This document shows positions 1-9,060 of a stretch of DNA of 64,000 bases, in pieces. The DNA is taken from assembly GCF_048006345.1 (NCBI RefSeq), contig NZ_CP180351.1, forward strand, positions 3,348,001-3,412,000. Reading direction: 5' to 3'. Source of the stretch: Marivita sp030148515. GTDB lineage: Bacteria; Pseudomonadota; Alphaproteobacteria; Rhodobacterales; Rhodobacteraceae. The notes beneath the pieces were generated by a model, which was given only the letters and a program-made list of their open reading frames with translations, ran no database searches and was not told the origin of the DNA. Each line of letters starts with the position of its first letter. Position 1 is the stretch's first letter. A program made the translations under genes and the position numbers.

Positions 1-857
1 CCCTGCGCCAGATCGCCCGGTGTAGCATTGTAACGGTCGCCATCCTCGGGGTTGCGGCCACGGGTGCTGACGATTTCGCCCTTTTCGAGGAACGCATCGC
101 TGACGCGGATCGCCTGATTGAGCAAACCACCGGGGTTGTTGCGCAGGTCGAGCACGATGCCTTCGACATTGTCCATGCCACCCGCCGCTTCGACCTGTTC
201 GGCCAAGCCTTCTTCGAGGTTGGCGTAGGTCTGGTCGTTGAACGTGGTCACACGCAGGACCACCGCATCACCTTGCAAGCGGGTACGAACGGCCGTCAGT
301 TTGATCGTGTCGCGAATGATCGACACGTCGAACGGTTCTGCCTCGCCTTCGCGCACCACCGTGATGATGATCTCGGAGCCGACCGGCCCGCGCATCATGT
401 CGACCGCTTCATCCAGCGTCAGACCCAATACAGACGCACCATCCACATGCGTGATGAAGTCGCCCGCTTCGATCCCGGCTTCCTCGGCAGGGGTGCCGTC
501 GATGGGCGATACGACCTTCACAAAGCCTTCTTCCTGGGTGACTTCGATCCCAAGACCACCGAATTCCCCACGCGTCTGCACCCGCATGTCTGCGGCATCG
601 TCGGGCGACAGGTAGCTGGAATGGGGATCCAGCGAGGTCAGCATGCCGTCAATGGCCGCTTCGATCAGATCACCGGCATCCACCTCTTCGACATATTGCG
701 CACGGATGCGTTCGAAAATGTCACCGAACAGGTCCAGCTGTTCGTACACGTTTGTGGTGCGGGCGCTTTCCTGCGCGATCAGCGGACCCACGAATTGCGT
801 CGTGGCCACGATGCCTGCGAGTGTGCCGCCCATGGCCGCCATGACTACTTTTTTCAT
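1..857 (-). CDS. ctpA: S41 family C-terminal processing peptidase, 3' part outside window
   Basis: Periplasmic carboxy-terminal processing protease (family S41). The visible 285 codons start at the ATG at 857, giving MKKVVMAAMGGTLAG, a signal or anchor segment. A helical region follows (QYVEEVDAGDLIEAAIDGML, then LDPHSSYL, typical of the family), then a PDZ domain (GGLGIEVT, SPIDGTPAEEAGIEAGDFI) and the start of the protease core (GIVLDLRNNPGGLL). The catalytic Ser and Lys lie further along and are beyond the left edge, so activity cannot be judged. The start overlaps the stop of the envC-like gene by 4 bases (ATGA), implying translational coupling. Family assignment is firm; the ctpA symbol is by family only. 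Confidence 0.9.
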   Translation of the reverse strand, partial: MKKVVMAAMGGTLAGIVATTQFVGPLIAQESARTTNVYEQLDLFGDIFERIRAQYVEEVDAGDLIEAAIDGMLTSLDPHSSYLSPDDAADMRVQTRGEFGGLGIEVTQEEGFVKVVSPIDGTPAEEAGIEAGDFITHVDGASVLGLTLDEAVDMMRGPVGSEIIITVVREGEAEPFDVSIIRDTIKLTAVRTRLQGDAVVLRVTTFNDQTYANLEEGLAEQVEAAGGMDNVEGIVLDLRNNPGGLLNQAIRVSDAFLEKGEIVSTRGRNPEDGDRYNATPGDLAQ

Positions 858-1984
858 TCGGTCCTTCCCTTATCCTGTGTGAACCACCCGAGGGGGTCCT
901 CTGGCGTGTCGCCCAATCTGACTTCTATATAGAGCGTTTCGGACAGCGCTTCGCCAGCCCTTTCACCGGATGGTGATTGAATATCGTTGGTTTCGCCCGC
1001 CGGACCGCCCATCAAACCGACCGGGCTGCCCTCGGGAAGCACCTGTCCGGTCTCTCCGAACACGGTTTCGAGCCCCGCAAACACGAATAGAATATCGGGT
1101 TCCGGTTCAAGAATACTGACCAGCCCGTAATCCAAGAGCGGACCCCTGTAGCGGATCGTCGCCGCAGCCGGTGTTGTCACAAGTGCGCGAGGCCGGGTCG
1201 CGATCAGCACACCCGGTCGCGTCACACCCGCTGCATCGGTCTCACCCGCCCGGCGCAGGATCTCGCCCGTGACCGGCAGCGGCAACCGGCCCTTGCGATT
1301 GCTGGCGGCGGGCAGATCAAGATCAGCCTCGTCTTCCGAGATTTGGCTCAACCCGGCCGCAAACCCGTCCAGCGTTTCAGAAGCCGCGATCAGCAGCGCG
1401 GTTTTGACCGGGTCTTCGGTGAATTTGCGTGGCAAATCGGTGCGGTCGGCCATCGCCTGACTTAACGCGGTGCGGGCCGCCTGAATATCGGCCAGTCCAT
1501 TTTGCAGCGTATTCGCAGCGTCCTGCTGCAACTGGCGAAGGGCGGTTGCCTCTTCCACATCTGCGCGCAGGTCTGATGCCGCAGCGGTGAGTGCGGGCGT
1601 GATCGACGCCATCAACAGTCCTGCCCGCGCGGTCCCGATAGGGCCATCGGGATGCACAAAGTTCTGCGGTCCCGCACCCGGGCCAATCGCCGACAGCGCC
1701 GCAAGCAGGCGTCTGACCTCGGTATCGCGCGCATCAAGATCGCGGCGCAATTCGGTTTCGCGGATCGACGCCGCCCGCAGCCCATCGCGCATTGCGGCCA
1801 GCCCTGTCTCGAACGCGTGTACGGCCTCGGTCAGGGCCCGCACCCGATCCCGCGCGGACTCGGCTGCATCAAGCTGGGCTGTTGCATCTTCCAACTGCAC
1901 CATCGCGTTGCGCGCAGCGTCGGCCGGGGTCTGGGCCGAGAGGGGCACGCCAATCAGGCAGAAAAGAAGCGCAAGGTGCCTCAT
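854..1984 (-). CDS. envC: EnvC-like murein hydrolase activator with degenerate LytM domain
   Basis: 376 aa. A signal peptide (MRHLALLFCLIGVPLSAQ) is followed by a long coiled coil (about residues 20-200, rich in Ala, Arg and Glu) and a C-terminal LytM/M23-like domain (about 240-370). This is the layout of EnvC, a periplasmic activator of septal amidases. Where active M23 enzymes have zinc-binding His residues, I see RPRALV and LYIEVR, so the domain looks catalytically dead, as is usual for EnvC activators. The gene lies between gpmI (4-base overlap upstream) and ctpA (4-base overlap downstream), a gene order I recall from other alphaproteobacteria. The ATG at 1984 is accepted because it gives a good signal peptide and coupling. 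Confidence 0.85.
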   Translation of the reverse strand: MRHLALLFCLIGVPLSAQTPADAARNAMVQLEDATAQLDAAESARDRVRALTEAVHAFETGLAAMRDGLRAASIRETELRRDLDARDTEVRRLLAALSAIGPGAGPQNFVHPDGPIGTARAGLLMASITPALTAAASDLRADVEEATALRQLQQDAANTLQNGLADIQAARTALSQAMADRTDLPRKFTEDPVKTALLIAASETLDGFAAGLSQISEDEADLDLPAASNRKGRLPLPVTGEILRRAGETDAAGVTRPGVLIATRPRALVTTPAAATIRYRGPLLDYGLVSILEPEPDILFVFAGLETVFGETGQVLPEGSPVGLMGGPAGETNDIQSPSGERAGEALSETLYIEVRLGDTPEDPLGWFTQDKGRTE

Positions 1985-3498
1985 GTGCGGATCAGGCTTT
2001 TCCCGGTCATCTCGTCAGGTTGCGGCAGCCCCATCAGCGCCAGCAGGGTCGGCGCCAGATCGGCCAGCCGCCCATCGGCGAGCGTGGCGCCCTCTGGCCC
2101 ACCGTAAAGCACCACAGGCACAAGGTTCGTCGTATGCGCGGTGTGCGGCCCGCCGGTTTCAGGATCGACCATTGTTTCGCAATTGCCGTGGTCGGCTGTC
2201 ACGATCATCGCGCCACCGGCCTTTTCTACGGCGGCCAGCACCTTGCCCAGACCGGCATCCACCGCCTCGCAGGCCTTGATCGCGGCCTCCAGATCGCCGG
2301 TGTGACCGACCATGTCCGGGTTGGCGTAATTGGTGACGATCAGGTCATACCCTGCCTCGACGGCGGCCACGAATTTCTCGGTCACTTCGTCCGCCGACAT
2401 TTCGGGTTGCAGGTCATAGGTCGCCACGTTGGGGCTTTTGGGCATGTAGCGGTCTTCGCCCTCTTCCGGTGTCTCCTGCCCGCCATTCAGGAAGAAGGTC
2501 ACATGCGGATATTTCTCGGTCTCCGCCAGGCGGAACTGTTTGCGACCGTGCTTGGCAACCCATTCGCCCAGCGTGTTCCTGATTTCCTGCTTCGGATAGG
2601 CAGTCGTCATGTAGGCATTGTGCGCCTTGGAATAGTCCACCATGCCCAGAAGACCGGACAGCGCGGGCTTGTCCCGCTTGAACCCGTCAAAGTCCGGATC
2701 GCCGATGGCGGCAAGGATTTCGCGCGCCCGGTCGGCGCGGAAGTTGAGGCAGAAAAAACCGTCGCCTGTATTCAGGCCGGTGTAGTCCCCGATCACACAG
2801 GGTTCGATGAATTCGTCGTTCTGGTCTTTGGCGTATGCGTCCGAAACGGCTTGGACCGCCGTGCCCGCATTGTTCCCCTGCCCGAGGATCATCGCATTAT
2901 AGGCCCGTTCCACGCGATCCCAACGGGTGTCGCGATCCATGGCAAAGTAGCGCCCAATGACGGTTCCGATGCTGGCACCCTTTGGCAGACTGGCGTCAAG
3001 ATCGTCGACAAACCCCTTTGCCGAGGTCGGCGCCACGTCGCGCCCGTCGGTGATGGCGTGCAGAACCACCTCGACGCCCTGATCCGTCAACGCTTTCACC
3101 GCCGCCTTGATGTGGCTGATATGCCCATGCACCCCGCCATCCGAGACCACACCCATGATATGCGCCCGGCCGCCGGCATCCTTGACTGCCTTGGCAAAAT
3201 CACGGATCGCGGCATTCTCGAAAAAGCTGCCGTCTTCGATGGCAAGGTCGATCTGGCCGAGGTCCATCGCCACCACCCGGCCCGCGCCGATATTCGTGTG
3301 CCCCACCTCGGAATTGCCCATCTGTCCGCTGGGCAGGCCCACATCAGGGCCATGGGTGATCAGCGTCGCATGCGGGCAGGTCGCCATGAGATGATCCATC
3401 GTCGGCGTATTGGCCAGTTTTGGCGCATTCGCCGTTGGATCGTCACGCAGGCCCCAGCCGTCGAGGATCGTCAGAACGACAGGTTTCGGGGTGGTCAT
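1981..3498 (-). CDS. gpmI: 2,3-bisphosphoglycerate-independent phosphoglycerate mutase
   Basis: 505 aa, the normal length for the cofactor-independent, metal-dependent phosphoglycerate mutase that interconverts 3- and 2-phosphoglycerate in glycolysis. The N-terminal metal motif LTILDGWGLRDD and the phosphoserine motif MGNSEVGHTNIGAGRVV are intact. The insert domain (about residues 75-310) contains HGHISHIKAAV and GRDVAPTSA, and the C-terminal metal site is VTADHGNCETM followed by HTAHTTNLVPVV. It is the first gene of the gpmI-envC-ctpA string, each overlapping the next by 4 bases. The start at 3498 gives the canonical MTTPKPVVL beginning. Confidence 0.97.
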   Translation of the reverse strand: MTTPKPVVLTILDGWGLRDDPTANAPKLANTPTMDHLMATCPHATLITHGPDVGLPSGQMGNSEVGHTNIGAGRVVAMDLGQIDLAIEDGSFFENAAIRDFAKAVKDAGGRAHIMGVVSDGGVHGHISHIKAAVKALTDQGVEVVLHAITDGRDVAPTSAKGFVDDLDASLPKGASIGTVIGRYFAMDRDTRWDRVERAYNAMILGQGNNAGTAVQAVSDAYAKDQNDEFIEPCVIGDYTGLNTGDGFFCLNFRADRAREILAAIGDPDFDGFKRDKPALSGLLGMVDYSKAHNAYMTTAYPKQEIRNTLGEWVAKHGRKQFRLAETEKYPHVTFFLNGGQETPEEGEDRYMPKSPNVATYDLQPEMSADEVTEKFVAAVEAGYDLIVTNYANPDMVGHTGDLEAAIKACEAVDAGLGKVLAAVEKAGGAMIVTADHGNCETMVDPETGGPHTAHTTNLVPVVLYGGPEGATLADGRLADLAPTLLALMGLPQPDEMTGKSLIRT

Positions 3499-3610
3499 GT
3501 GCTGGGCCTTTCTGCTCGGCTCGGTCTTGAACGCGGTTTAGCAGAGGTGGCCCGGGATGTGGAGAGGGCGCATTGGCTGTGTGATCGAACCGCTGACGCG
3601 GTCCGATCAG

Positions 3611-3660
3611 CTGGGGGCTCTGCCCCCAGACCCCCGGCATATTTGGAAAGAGAAGAAGAA
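3611..3660. repeat. GC hairpin plus ATATTT tail, roseobacter-type intergenic element
   Basis: CTGGGGGC-TCT-GCCCCCAG (3611-3629) is a perfect 8-bp stem with a 3-base loop, followed by ACCCCCGGCATATTTGG and a purine run AAAGAGAAGAAGAAG. It sits between the end of the ynjF-like gene and the start of gpmI. I recall near-identical CTGGGGGCTCTGCCCCCAGACCCC elements dispersed in intergenic regions of many Rhodobacteraceae. It probably acts as a terminator or mRNA-end element. Only one copy is visible here. Confidence 0.6.
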
Positions 3661-3673
3661 GATCAGGCGCACA

Positions 3674-4279
3674 CTAACCGAACATCCGCCACCCCGCCAT
3701 CCAGCGGGTCAGAGTGGTGACCGCGCAGAGCGCGGCGAAGGCGTAGGCGAGCCACGGGAAGGCTACCGGAAACAGGCACATGGCGACGAAGAGTGCGATG
3801 GTCTCGGTGCCTTCGGTCAGGCCGCCGAGATAGTAGATGCCTTTCGTTGGGTACGCGTCGGACGTGATCCCGCGTTTTTCCGCGATGATGGAGAAGGCGA
3901 GAAAGCTTGATCCGGTGGCGATGAAGCTGCAGATCAGCACGGCGGCGGGCAGCGCGTTTGCGGCTGGATCATGCAGCGCAAAGCCAAGCGGAAAGAGGCC
4001 GTAGAACATGAAGTCGAGCGCGATATCGAGGAACGCGCCGCGGTCGGAGGGGGTCGTCAGACGCGCAACCGCACCATCCAGACCATCGGCGAGCCGGTTA
4101 AGGGCAAGGCACACCAGCGCAACCCAGAACAGCCCCATCCACAGCGACAGAACTCCGATCAGACCGATCCCGAAGCCCACAATGGTGATCTGGTCCGCAC
4201 TGATCCCCCGCGCGACAAGCGCCCTGGCCGGGCGGTCAATGGCGCGTTTGACTAGCGGCAATATGGCAGCGTCGATCAT
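3674..4279 (-). CDS. ynjF: CDP-alcohol phosphatidyltransferase family protein (YnjF-like)
   Basis: 201 aa integral membrane protein with about five or six hydrophobic helices. The family signature begins LADGLDGAVARLTT and continues GAFLDIALD; by my count 7 residues rather than the usual 8 separate Arg from Gly (DG-x2-AR-x7-G-x3-D-x3-D), while all acidic residues are present. Enzymes of this family transfer a phosphatidyl group from a CDP-linked donor to an alcohol; the acceptor here is unknown. It is divergently placed next to a ynjBCD-like importer. E. coli carries ynjF close to ynjBCD as well, so I read this as the YnjF orthologue rather than PgsA or PssA. Confidence 0.8.
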   Translation of the reverse strand: MIDAAILPLVKRAIDRPARALVARGISADQITIVGFGIGLIGVLSLWMGLFWVALVCLALNRLADGLDGAVARLTTPSDRGAFLDIALDFMFYGLFPLGFALHDPAANALPAAVLICSFIATGSSFLAFSIIAEKRGITSDAYPTKGIYYLGGLTEGTETIALFVAMCLFPVAFPWLAYAFAALCAVTTLTRWMAGWRMFG

Positions 4280-4440
4280 CGGTCAGCCTCGAAAAACAGG
4301 TCGAAAACCGCCATACCGGGCCAATCCTCATGGGTACACTGAAATCTTGCACACCTGTTTGTCATTTGACCGGAACAGGGTAGTGCTGGTTTTAACGCCA
4401 GATACCCGGGCGCTGCCCACAGGACCAAGGACCAGACTTC

Positions 4441-5646
4441 ATGCGCACCATACTTGCTGCCACGCTTGCCACTGTCACCGCCTTCGCCGCTCAGGCAGAG
4501 CCGGACCCGTCAAATTGGACTGCCGTCACTGAAGAGGCACGCGGTCAAACGGTGTATTGGAACGCATGGGGCGGGTCGGACACGATCAACAGTTTTATCA
4601 CGTGGATCGGCGACAGGGTGAACGAGGAGTATGGCGTCACGCTGGAGCATGTGAAGCTGTCGGACACCGCCGATGCGGTGAGTCGCGTGCTGGCGGAAAA
4701 GACCGCTGGCAAAGATGAAGGCGGGGCCGTCGACATGATCTGGATCAACGGCGAAAACTTTGCCGCCATGAAGCGTCAGGACCTGTTGTTCGGACCGTGG
4801 GTTGAACAGACCCCGAGCTGGGCGAATGTGGATGTGGCGGGCAAACCGGCGGTGGTGTCGGACTTCACCGTGCCGACCGACGGGCTTGAGGCACCGTGGG
4901 GCATGGCGCAGGTGGTGTTCTATTATGACACCGCACGGCTTGAGACACCTCCGACCACCATGGAGGCCCTTGCCGCCTATGCCGCTGCCAATCCGGGGCG
5001 TTTCACCTATCCGCAGCCGCCGAACTTCCTTGGCTCCACTTTCCTGAAGCAAGCCCTGATCGAATTCGTGCCGGATGCCTCTGTCCTGCAATCACCAGTG
5101 GAAGAGGCCGATTATGATGCGGCAACCGCCGACTTCTGGACCTTTATGGACGGTCTGACACCGACGCTCTGGCGGTCGGGCCGCGCCTATCCGCAGAACG
5201 AATCCCGCCAGATCCAGTTGATGGCCGATGGCGAGATCGACCTTGCGATCAGCTTCAACCCGAACGAGGCGAGCAACGCGATTGCCAATGGTCAGTTGCA
5301 GGATACGGTGCGGACCTTCGTGATGGATGCAGGCAGCATCGGCAATGCCAGCTTTGTCGCCATTCCCTATAATGCCAACGCCAAGGCGGGTGCGATGGTG
5401 GTGGCCAATTTCATGATGTCACCCGAAGCGCAGGCGATGATGCAGGATCCCGAAGTGTGGGGCCTTGGCACCGTACTTGATCTGGCGAACCTGTCCGGTG
5501 AGGATCGTGCGCGGTTCGATGCGCTGGAACTGGGCATTGCCACGCTGCCCCCGGCAGAGCTGGGCGCGACCCTGTCAGAGCCGCATCCAAGCTGGATGGT
5601 CAAACTCGAGGAAGACTGGACCGACCGGTACGGCGTCGCGCAATAG
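4441..5646 (+). CDS. ynjB: ABC transporter substrate-binding protein, YnjB-like
   Basis: 401 aa with a cleavable signal peptide (MRTILAATLATVTAFAAQAEPD). The sequence after it (TVYWNAWGGSDTINSFITWIG, WINGENFAAMKRQDLLFGP, PWGMAQVVFYYDTARL) is typical of the YnjB branch of periplasmic binding proteins, distantly related to thiamine and iron binding proteins. The true substrate of this branch is not established. It is the first gene of a three-gene importer operon: the permease begins 7 bases after the stop and the ATPase overlaps the permease. No thiamine-riboswitch-like CTGAGA element is visible upstream (4280-4440), which argues against simple thiamine regulation. Confidence 0.88.
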   Translation: MRTILAATLATVTAFAAQAEPDPSNWTAVTEEARGQTVYWNAWGGSDTINSFITWIGDRVNEEYGVTLEHVKLSDTADAVSRVLAEKTAGKDEGGAVDMIWINGENFAAMKRQDLLFGPWVEQTPSWANVDVAGKPAVVSDFTVPTDGLEAPWGMAQVVFYYDTARLETPPTTMEALAAYAAANPGRFTYPQPPNFLGSTFLKQALIEFVPDASVLQSPVEEADYDAATADFWTFMDGLTPTLWRSGRAYPQNESRQIQLMADGEIDLAISFNPNEASNAIANGQLQDTVRTFVMDAGSIGNASFVAIPYNANAKAGAMVVANFMMSPEAQAMMQDPEVWGLGTVLDLANLSGEDRARFDALELGIATLPPAELGATLSEPHPSWMVKLEEDWTDRYGVAQ

Positions 5647-5653
5647 GCGTGGC

Positions 5654-7372
5654 GTGAGCGCAGGCTGCGACACGTCCTCGGCGCGGGCCCGGTTTCTGCC
5701 ATGGGCCCCGCTTCTGACCCTTGCCATCATGGTTGGTCCCGTGGTGGCCGGATTGCTGGGCACGGTTGCGCCGGCCTTTGGCTACATGCCCGCATTGGGC
5801 GGTGACGGGATCAGCCTCAACGCCTTTACCATGCTGTTCGATTGGCCCGGCATCACCCGCGCCAGCGTTCTGAGCGTCACCACCGGGATTGTGGCAACGG
5901 GGCTGTCGCTGCTGCTTGTCGCCCTGATCTGTGCCGCGTGGAGCGGTTCCCGTGCGTTTCGCATCATCGAACGGATGCTGTCGCCGCTGCTGTCCGTGCC
6001 CCATGCAGCGGCAGCCTTTGGGCTGGCGTTCCTGATCGCCCCATCCGGCTGGATCGCGCGCGCCACCTCGCCATGGCTGACGGGATGGGACAGACCGCCC
6101 GATCTGTTGATCCTGCAAGATCCCTATGGCCTGTCCCTGATTGCCGGACTGGTGGTCAAGGAAGTGCCGTTCCTGCTGCTGATGACGCTGGCGGCCCTGA
6201 CCCAGATCCGCACCAGCCAGGCCCGCGATACCGCTCTGGCCCTCGGCTATGCGCCGGTTACGGCGTGGTTCAAGACGGTTTTCCCGCGCGTCTATGCGCA
6301 GATCAGGCTGCCCGTCTTTGCGGTGCTCGCGTTTTCAATGACCGTGGTGGATGTGTCCCTGATCCTTGGGCCGACCACGCCCCCGACGCTTGCGGTTCAG
6401 ATCCTGCGCTGGATGAACGACCCCGACCTGTCGCAACGCTTTCTCGGGTCAGCCGCCGCCGTGTGGCAACTCACCTTGGTGGTTGGCGCATTGATCCTGT
6501 GGCGCTTGGGTGAAATCGGGGTTGGTCATCTGGGACGCGGTTGGGTGGCGTCGGGACGCCGGGGTGGTGCCACACGCAGTTTCAAAGCGGTGTCCCTGAC
6601 CGCCGCGATCCTGAGCGCCAGCGCCATCGTCTTCGGCATTCTGGGCCTGCTGGTGTGGTCCTTTGCCGGGCTTTGGAGCTTTCCGGATCTGCTGCCGGGT
6701 GCGTTTACGGCCAAGACATGGATGCGTCATGCGATGAACCTATGGCCCATACTCAGCGAAACCCTGATCATCGCGTCGGTGGCAACCTTGGTCGCCCTGT
6801 TGCTGACCATCGCCTGTCTTGAAGCCGAAGAACGCCACGGGCTGAGGCCGGGAAGCCGGGCGCTGTGGCTGCTATATGTCCCGCTGATCGTGCCCCAGAT
6901 CGCCTTTCTGACAGGGTTGCAAACCTTGGCGATTTACACTGGCATCGACGGCAACCGCACTGCAGTGATCGCCGTGCATATCATCTTCGTCCTGCCCTAT
7001 GTGTTCCTGTCACTGGCCGATCCTTTCCGCGCGTGGGACGCACGCTACGGCCATGTCGCGCGGGCCTTGGGTGCGGGGTGCGACGGTGTGCTCTGGCGGG
7101 TGCGCTTGCCGATGCTGCTTCGACCGATCCTGACTGCCGCCGCCGTGGGCTTTGCCGTGTCGATCGGGCAATTCCTGCCGACCCTCTTGGCAGGTGCGGG
7201 GCGCGTGCAAACCCTGACGACCGAAGCCGTGGCATTGGCCTCCGGGGGTGACCGGCGAGTGATTTCGGTTTATGCGCTCAGCCAGACCGCGCTGGCGCTG
7301 TTGCCCTTTGCGCTGGCTCTGTTTGTTCCCGCCATCATCTGGCGCAATCGCAAGGGGCTGCGTCATGCCTGA
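5654..7372 (+). CDS. ynjC: ABC transporter permease, two fused permease domains, YnjC-like
   Basis: 572 aa from a GTG start at 5654, 7 bases after the ynjB stop. The same frame is open further upstream but that part overlaps ynjB and does not look membrane-like, so the GTG is preferred. The protein is two fused binding-protein-dependent permease domains, each about six helices. Two EAA-type cytoplasmic loops that dock the ATPase are visible: ALGYAPVTAWFKTVFPRVYA and ALGAGCDGVLWRVRLPMLL. A fused two-domain permease is typical of this importer class (compare ThiP). The stop overlaps the ATPase start by 8 bases. Confidence 0.87.
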   Translation: MSAGCDTSSARARFLPWAPLLTLAIMVGPVVAGLLGTVAPAFGYMPALGGDGISLNAFTMLFDWPGITRASVLSVTTGIVATGLSLLLVALICAAWSGSRAFRIIERMLSPLLSVPHAAAAFGLAFLIAPSGWIARATSPWLTGWDRPPDLLILQDPYGLSLIAGLVVKEVPFLLLMTLAALTQIRTSQARDTALALGYAPVTAWFKTVFPRVYAQIRLPVFAVLAFSMTVVDVSLILGPTTPPTLAVQILRWMNDPDLSQRFLGSAAAVWQLTLVVGALILWRLGEIGVGHLGRGWVASGRRGGATRSFKAVSLTAAILSASAIVFGILGLLVWSFAGLWSFPDLLPGAFTAKTWMRHAMNLWPILSETLIIASVATLVALLLTIACLEAEERHGLRPGSRALWLLYVPLIVPQIAFLTGLQTLAIYTGIDGNRTAVIAVHIIFVLPYVFLSLADPFRAWDARYGHVARALGAGCDGVLWRVRLPMLLRPILTAAAVGFAVSIGQFLPTLLAGAGRVQTLTTEAVALASGGDRRVISVYALSQTALALLPFALALFVPAIIWRNRKGLRHA

Positions 7373-8003
7373 TCCCGGTCTGACTCTTGACCATGTGATG
7401 ATCCGCCGGGATGGGCGGACGCTGGTCGATATCTCGGATCACGTCGCCCCCGGTGAGGTGTTGACCGTGATGGGTCCCAGCGGTTCGGGCAAATCCACGC
7501 TGCTGTCTTACATCATAGGCACGCTTGACCCGGCATTCGAGGCCAAGGGGCGGGTTGTTCTGAACGACACCGACATCACCAACCTCGCGCCAGAGCAGCG
7601 GCACGTGGGTATCCTGTTTCAGGACGAATTGCTTTTCCCACATCTGTCGGTGGGCGAAAACCTTGCCTTCGGATTGCGCGCTTCGGTCAAATGCCGGATC
7701 GAGCGCGGCCGACAGATTGCGGCGGCTCTTGAAGATATCGGGCTTGGCGGGTTTTCCGACCGTGACCCCGAAACATTGTCCGGCGGTCAGAAAGCGCGTG
7801 TCGCGCTGATGCGGATGCTGCTGTCTGCGCCGAAGGCGTTGTTGCTGGACGAACCGTTCTCGCGGCTCGACACCGAACGGCGCGATCAGGTGCGTTCGCT
7901 GGTGTTCGATCAGGCGCGGGCCAAAGGGTTGCCGGTGCTTCTGGTCACACATGATCATGCCGATGCCGAAGCAGCGGGCGGCCGCGTTCATCGGTTGGAC
8001 TAG
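7365..8003 (+). CDS. ynjD: ABC transporter ATP-binding protein, YnjD-like
   Basis: 212 aa cytoplasmic ATPase starting at the ATG at 7365 inside the end of the permease gene. All nucleotide-binding motifs are intact: Walker A GPSGSGKST (residues 37-45), Q-loop ILFQDELLFPHL, signature LSGGQKARVAL, Walker B ALLLDEPFSRLD and H-loop LLVTHDHADA. It powers the fused permease upstream. The protein is short and ends soon after the H-loop region, so there is no regulatory C-terminal domain. The gene converges on a glycosyltransferase gene with only 6 bases between the stops and no obvious intrinsic terminator. Confidence 0.9.
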   Translation: MPDPGLTLDHVMIRRDGRTLVDISDHVAPGEVLTVMGPSGSGKSTLLSYIIGTLDPAFEAKGRVVLNDTDITNLAPEQRHVGILFQDELLFPHLSVGENLAFGLRASVKCRIERGRQIAAALEDIGLGGFSDRDPETLSGGQKARVALMRMLLSAPKALLLDEPFSRLDTERRDQVRSLVFDQARAKGLPVLLVTHDHADAEAAGGRVHRLD

Positions 8004-8009
8004 CCGGGT

Positions 8010-8888
8010 CTATTCACCTTCCGGCGCGGGCCGGGTGGAAACAGACCCGTAGCGCAGCTTCAAAGCGTGGGCGATTTCCGACGGCAGGATCGCAAAGCAC
8101 TTCGCATAGCGCGGGATCAGCCGGGCCGGTTGAGACAACGCGCGCCACAGCCATTCCATCGCAATCGCCCGCACCCAAGCGGGCGCGCGCACTTGTGCAC
8201 CAGAAAAGAAATCCAGCCCCGCACCGATTGAGATAAAGCCAACATTTCGCAACTTGTCGCGTCCGTAGGCGGCAAACAATTCCTGCTTGGGAGCGCCAAG
8301 GGCGAGGAAGGCAATGTCTGCCTTTGCTTTGGCCAACGCATCCAGAACCACATCGGCAGAAGCACCCATCGGGTCGAATCCCATCGGAGGCGCAATCGCT
8401 GCGACAATTTGCGTGCCGGGCACTTCACGTTCGAGATACGCCTTCGCCGCAGCGAGTGTCTCATCCGTGCTTCCCACCAAAGCGAGCGTCTTGCGATGCG
8501 CCGCAGCGATCCGCACCAGTGGCAGAATCGCATCAGAGCCGGGGATCAACGACACCGGGCGTCCGGCCAGTTTTGACATCCAGACAATGGGATTGCCGTC
8601 GGCCACCACCAGGTCCTGCGCAGCGTAGGCATCGCGAAAGCGTTGATCCTGACGCAATTTTACCAAATGGTCCAAATTGATCGTCGCCAGTGAAAACCCT
8701 TCACCAACGCGCAGACGCGAAGAGATGTGCCGCTCGAGAGCGACCCAATCGGGTACGTTGACAGTCACGTCAAAGGCCTCGCCCCAAAAGCGCATAAGCG
8801 CCTCCTCATTCGTCAATTCGGGGATGTCTACATGCATCATGCGGCCAAATCGCGGCCACAGCGCCGCAAAATCAAGACATTCCGGCAA
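8010..8888 (-). CDS. WecG/TagA/CpsF family glycosyltransferase
   Basis: 292 aa. Members of this family transfer UDP-activated sugars (for example N-acetylmannosamine or its uronic acid) onto lipid-linked intermediates. Family hallmarks are visible: FSLATINLDHLVKLRQD, VVADGNPIVWMSKLAGRPV, PGSDAILPLVRIAA and LGAPKQELFA. It is transcribed away from the EPS operon starting at 9061, and a 172-base divergent region separates them. Start choice is uncertain: MPECLDF at 8888 is used, but MMHVDIPEL about 16 residues later is possible since the conserved part begins after it. The EPS context suggests a role in repeat-unit assembly. Confidence 0.85.
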   Translation of the reverse strand: MPECLDFAALWPRFGRMMHVDIPELTNEEALMRFWGEAFDVTVNVPDWVALERHISSRLRVGEGFSLATINLDHLVKLRQDQRFRDAYAAQDLVVADGNPIVWMSKLAGRPVSLIPGSDAILPLVRIAAAHRKTLALVGSTDETLAAAKAYLEREVPGTQIVAAIAPPMGFDPMGASADVVLDALAKAKADIAFLALGAPKQELFAAYGRDKLRNVGFISIGAGLDFFSGAQVRAPAWVRAIAMEWLWRALSQPARLIPRYAKCFAILPSEIAHALKLRYGSVSTRPAPEGE

Positions 8889-9060
8889 AAATTATCCTAA
8901 GACACACGAGAAACCCGACGTTTGTCGAAATATGACCATGATTGGATGGTCTAAGCCCTGCGAAAAGACGCACAGAAGCACATGAGCAGCCCGTGAACTG
9001 TAACCGATTCCGTATCGTCCGAGCCTCGGCCTACGGTCGCACCTGCCATTGGGTCGCGGC

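Noticed and set aside
1792..3720. A 642-codon plus-strand open frame opposite gpmI and envC
   Set aside because: It is antisense to clearly conserved genes, has no recognisable domain, and is rich in Arg, His and Gly as expected for shadow frames in GC-rich DNA.
4280..4440. Thiamine-pyrophosphate riboswitch upstream of the ynjB-like gene
   Set aside because: The conserved CTGAGA and ACCTGA elements are not found in the 161-base gap.
5465..5653. Upstream extension of the YnjC-like permease
   Set aside because: It overlaps the end of the binding-protein gene and encodes no membrane or conserved sequence; the GTG at 5654 is a better start.
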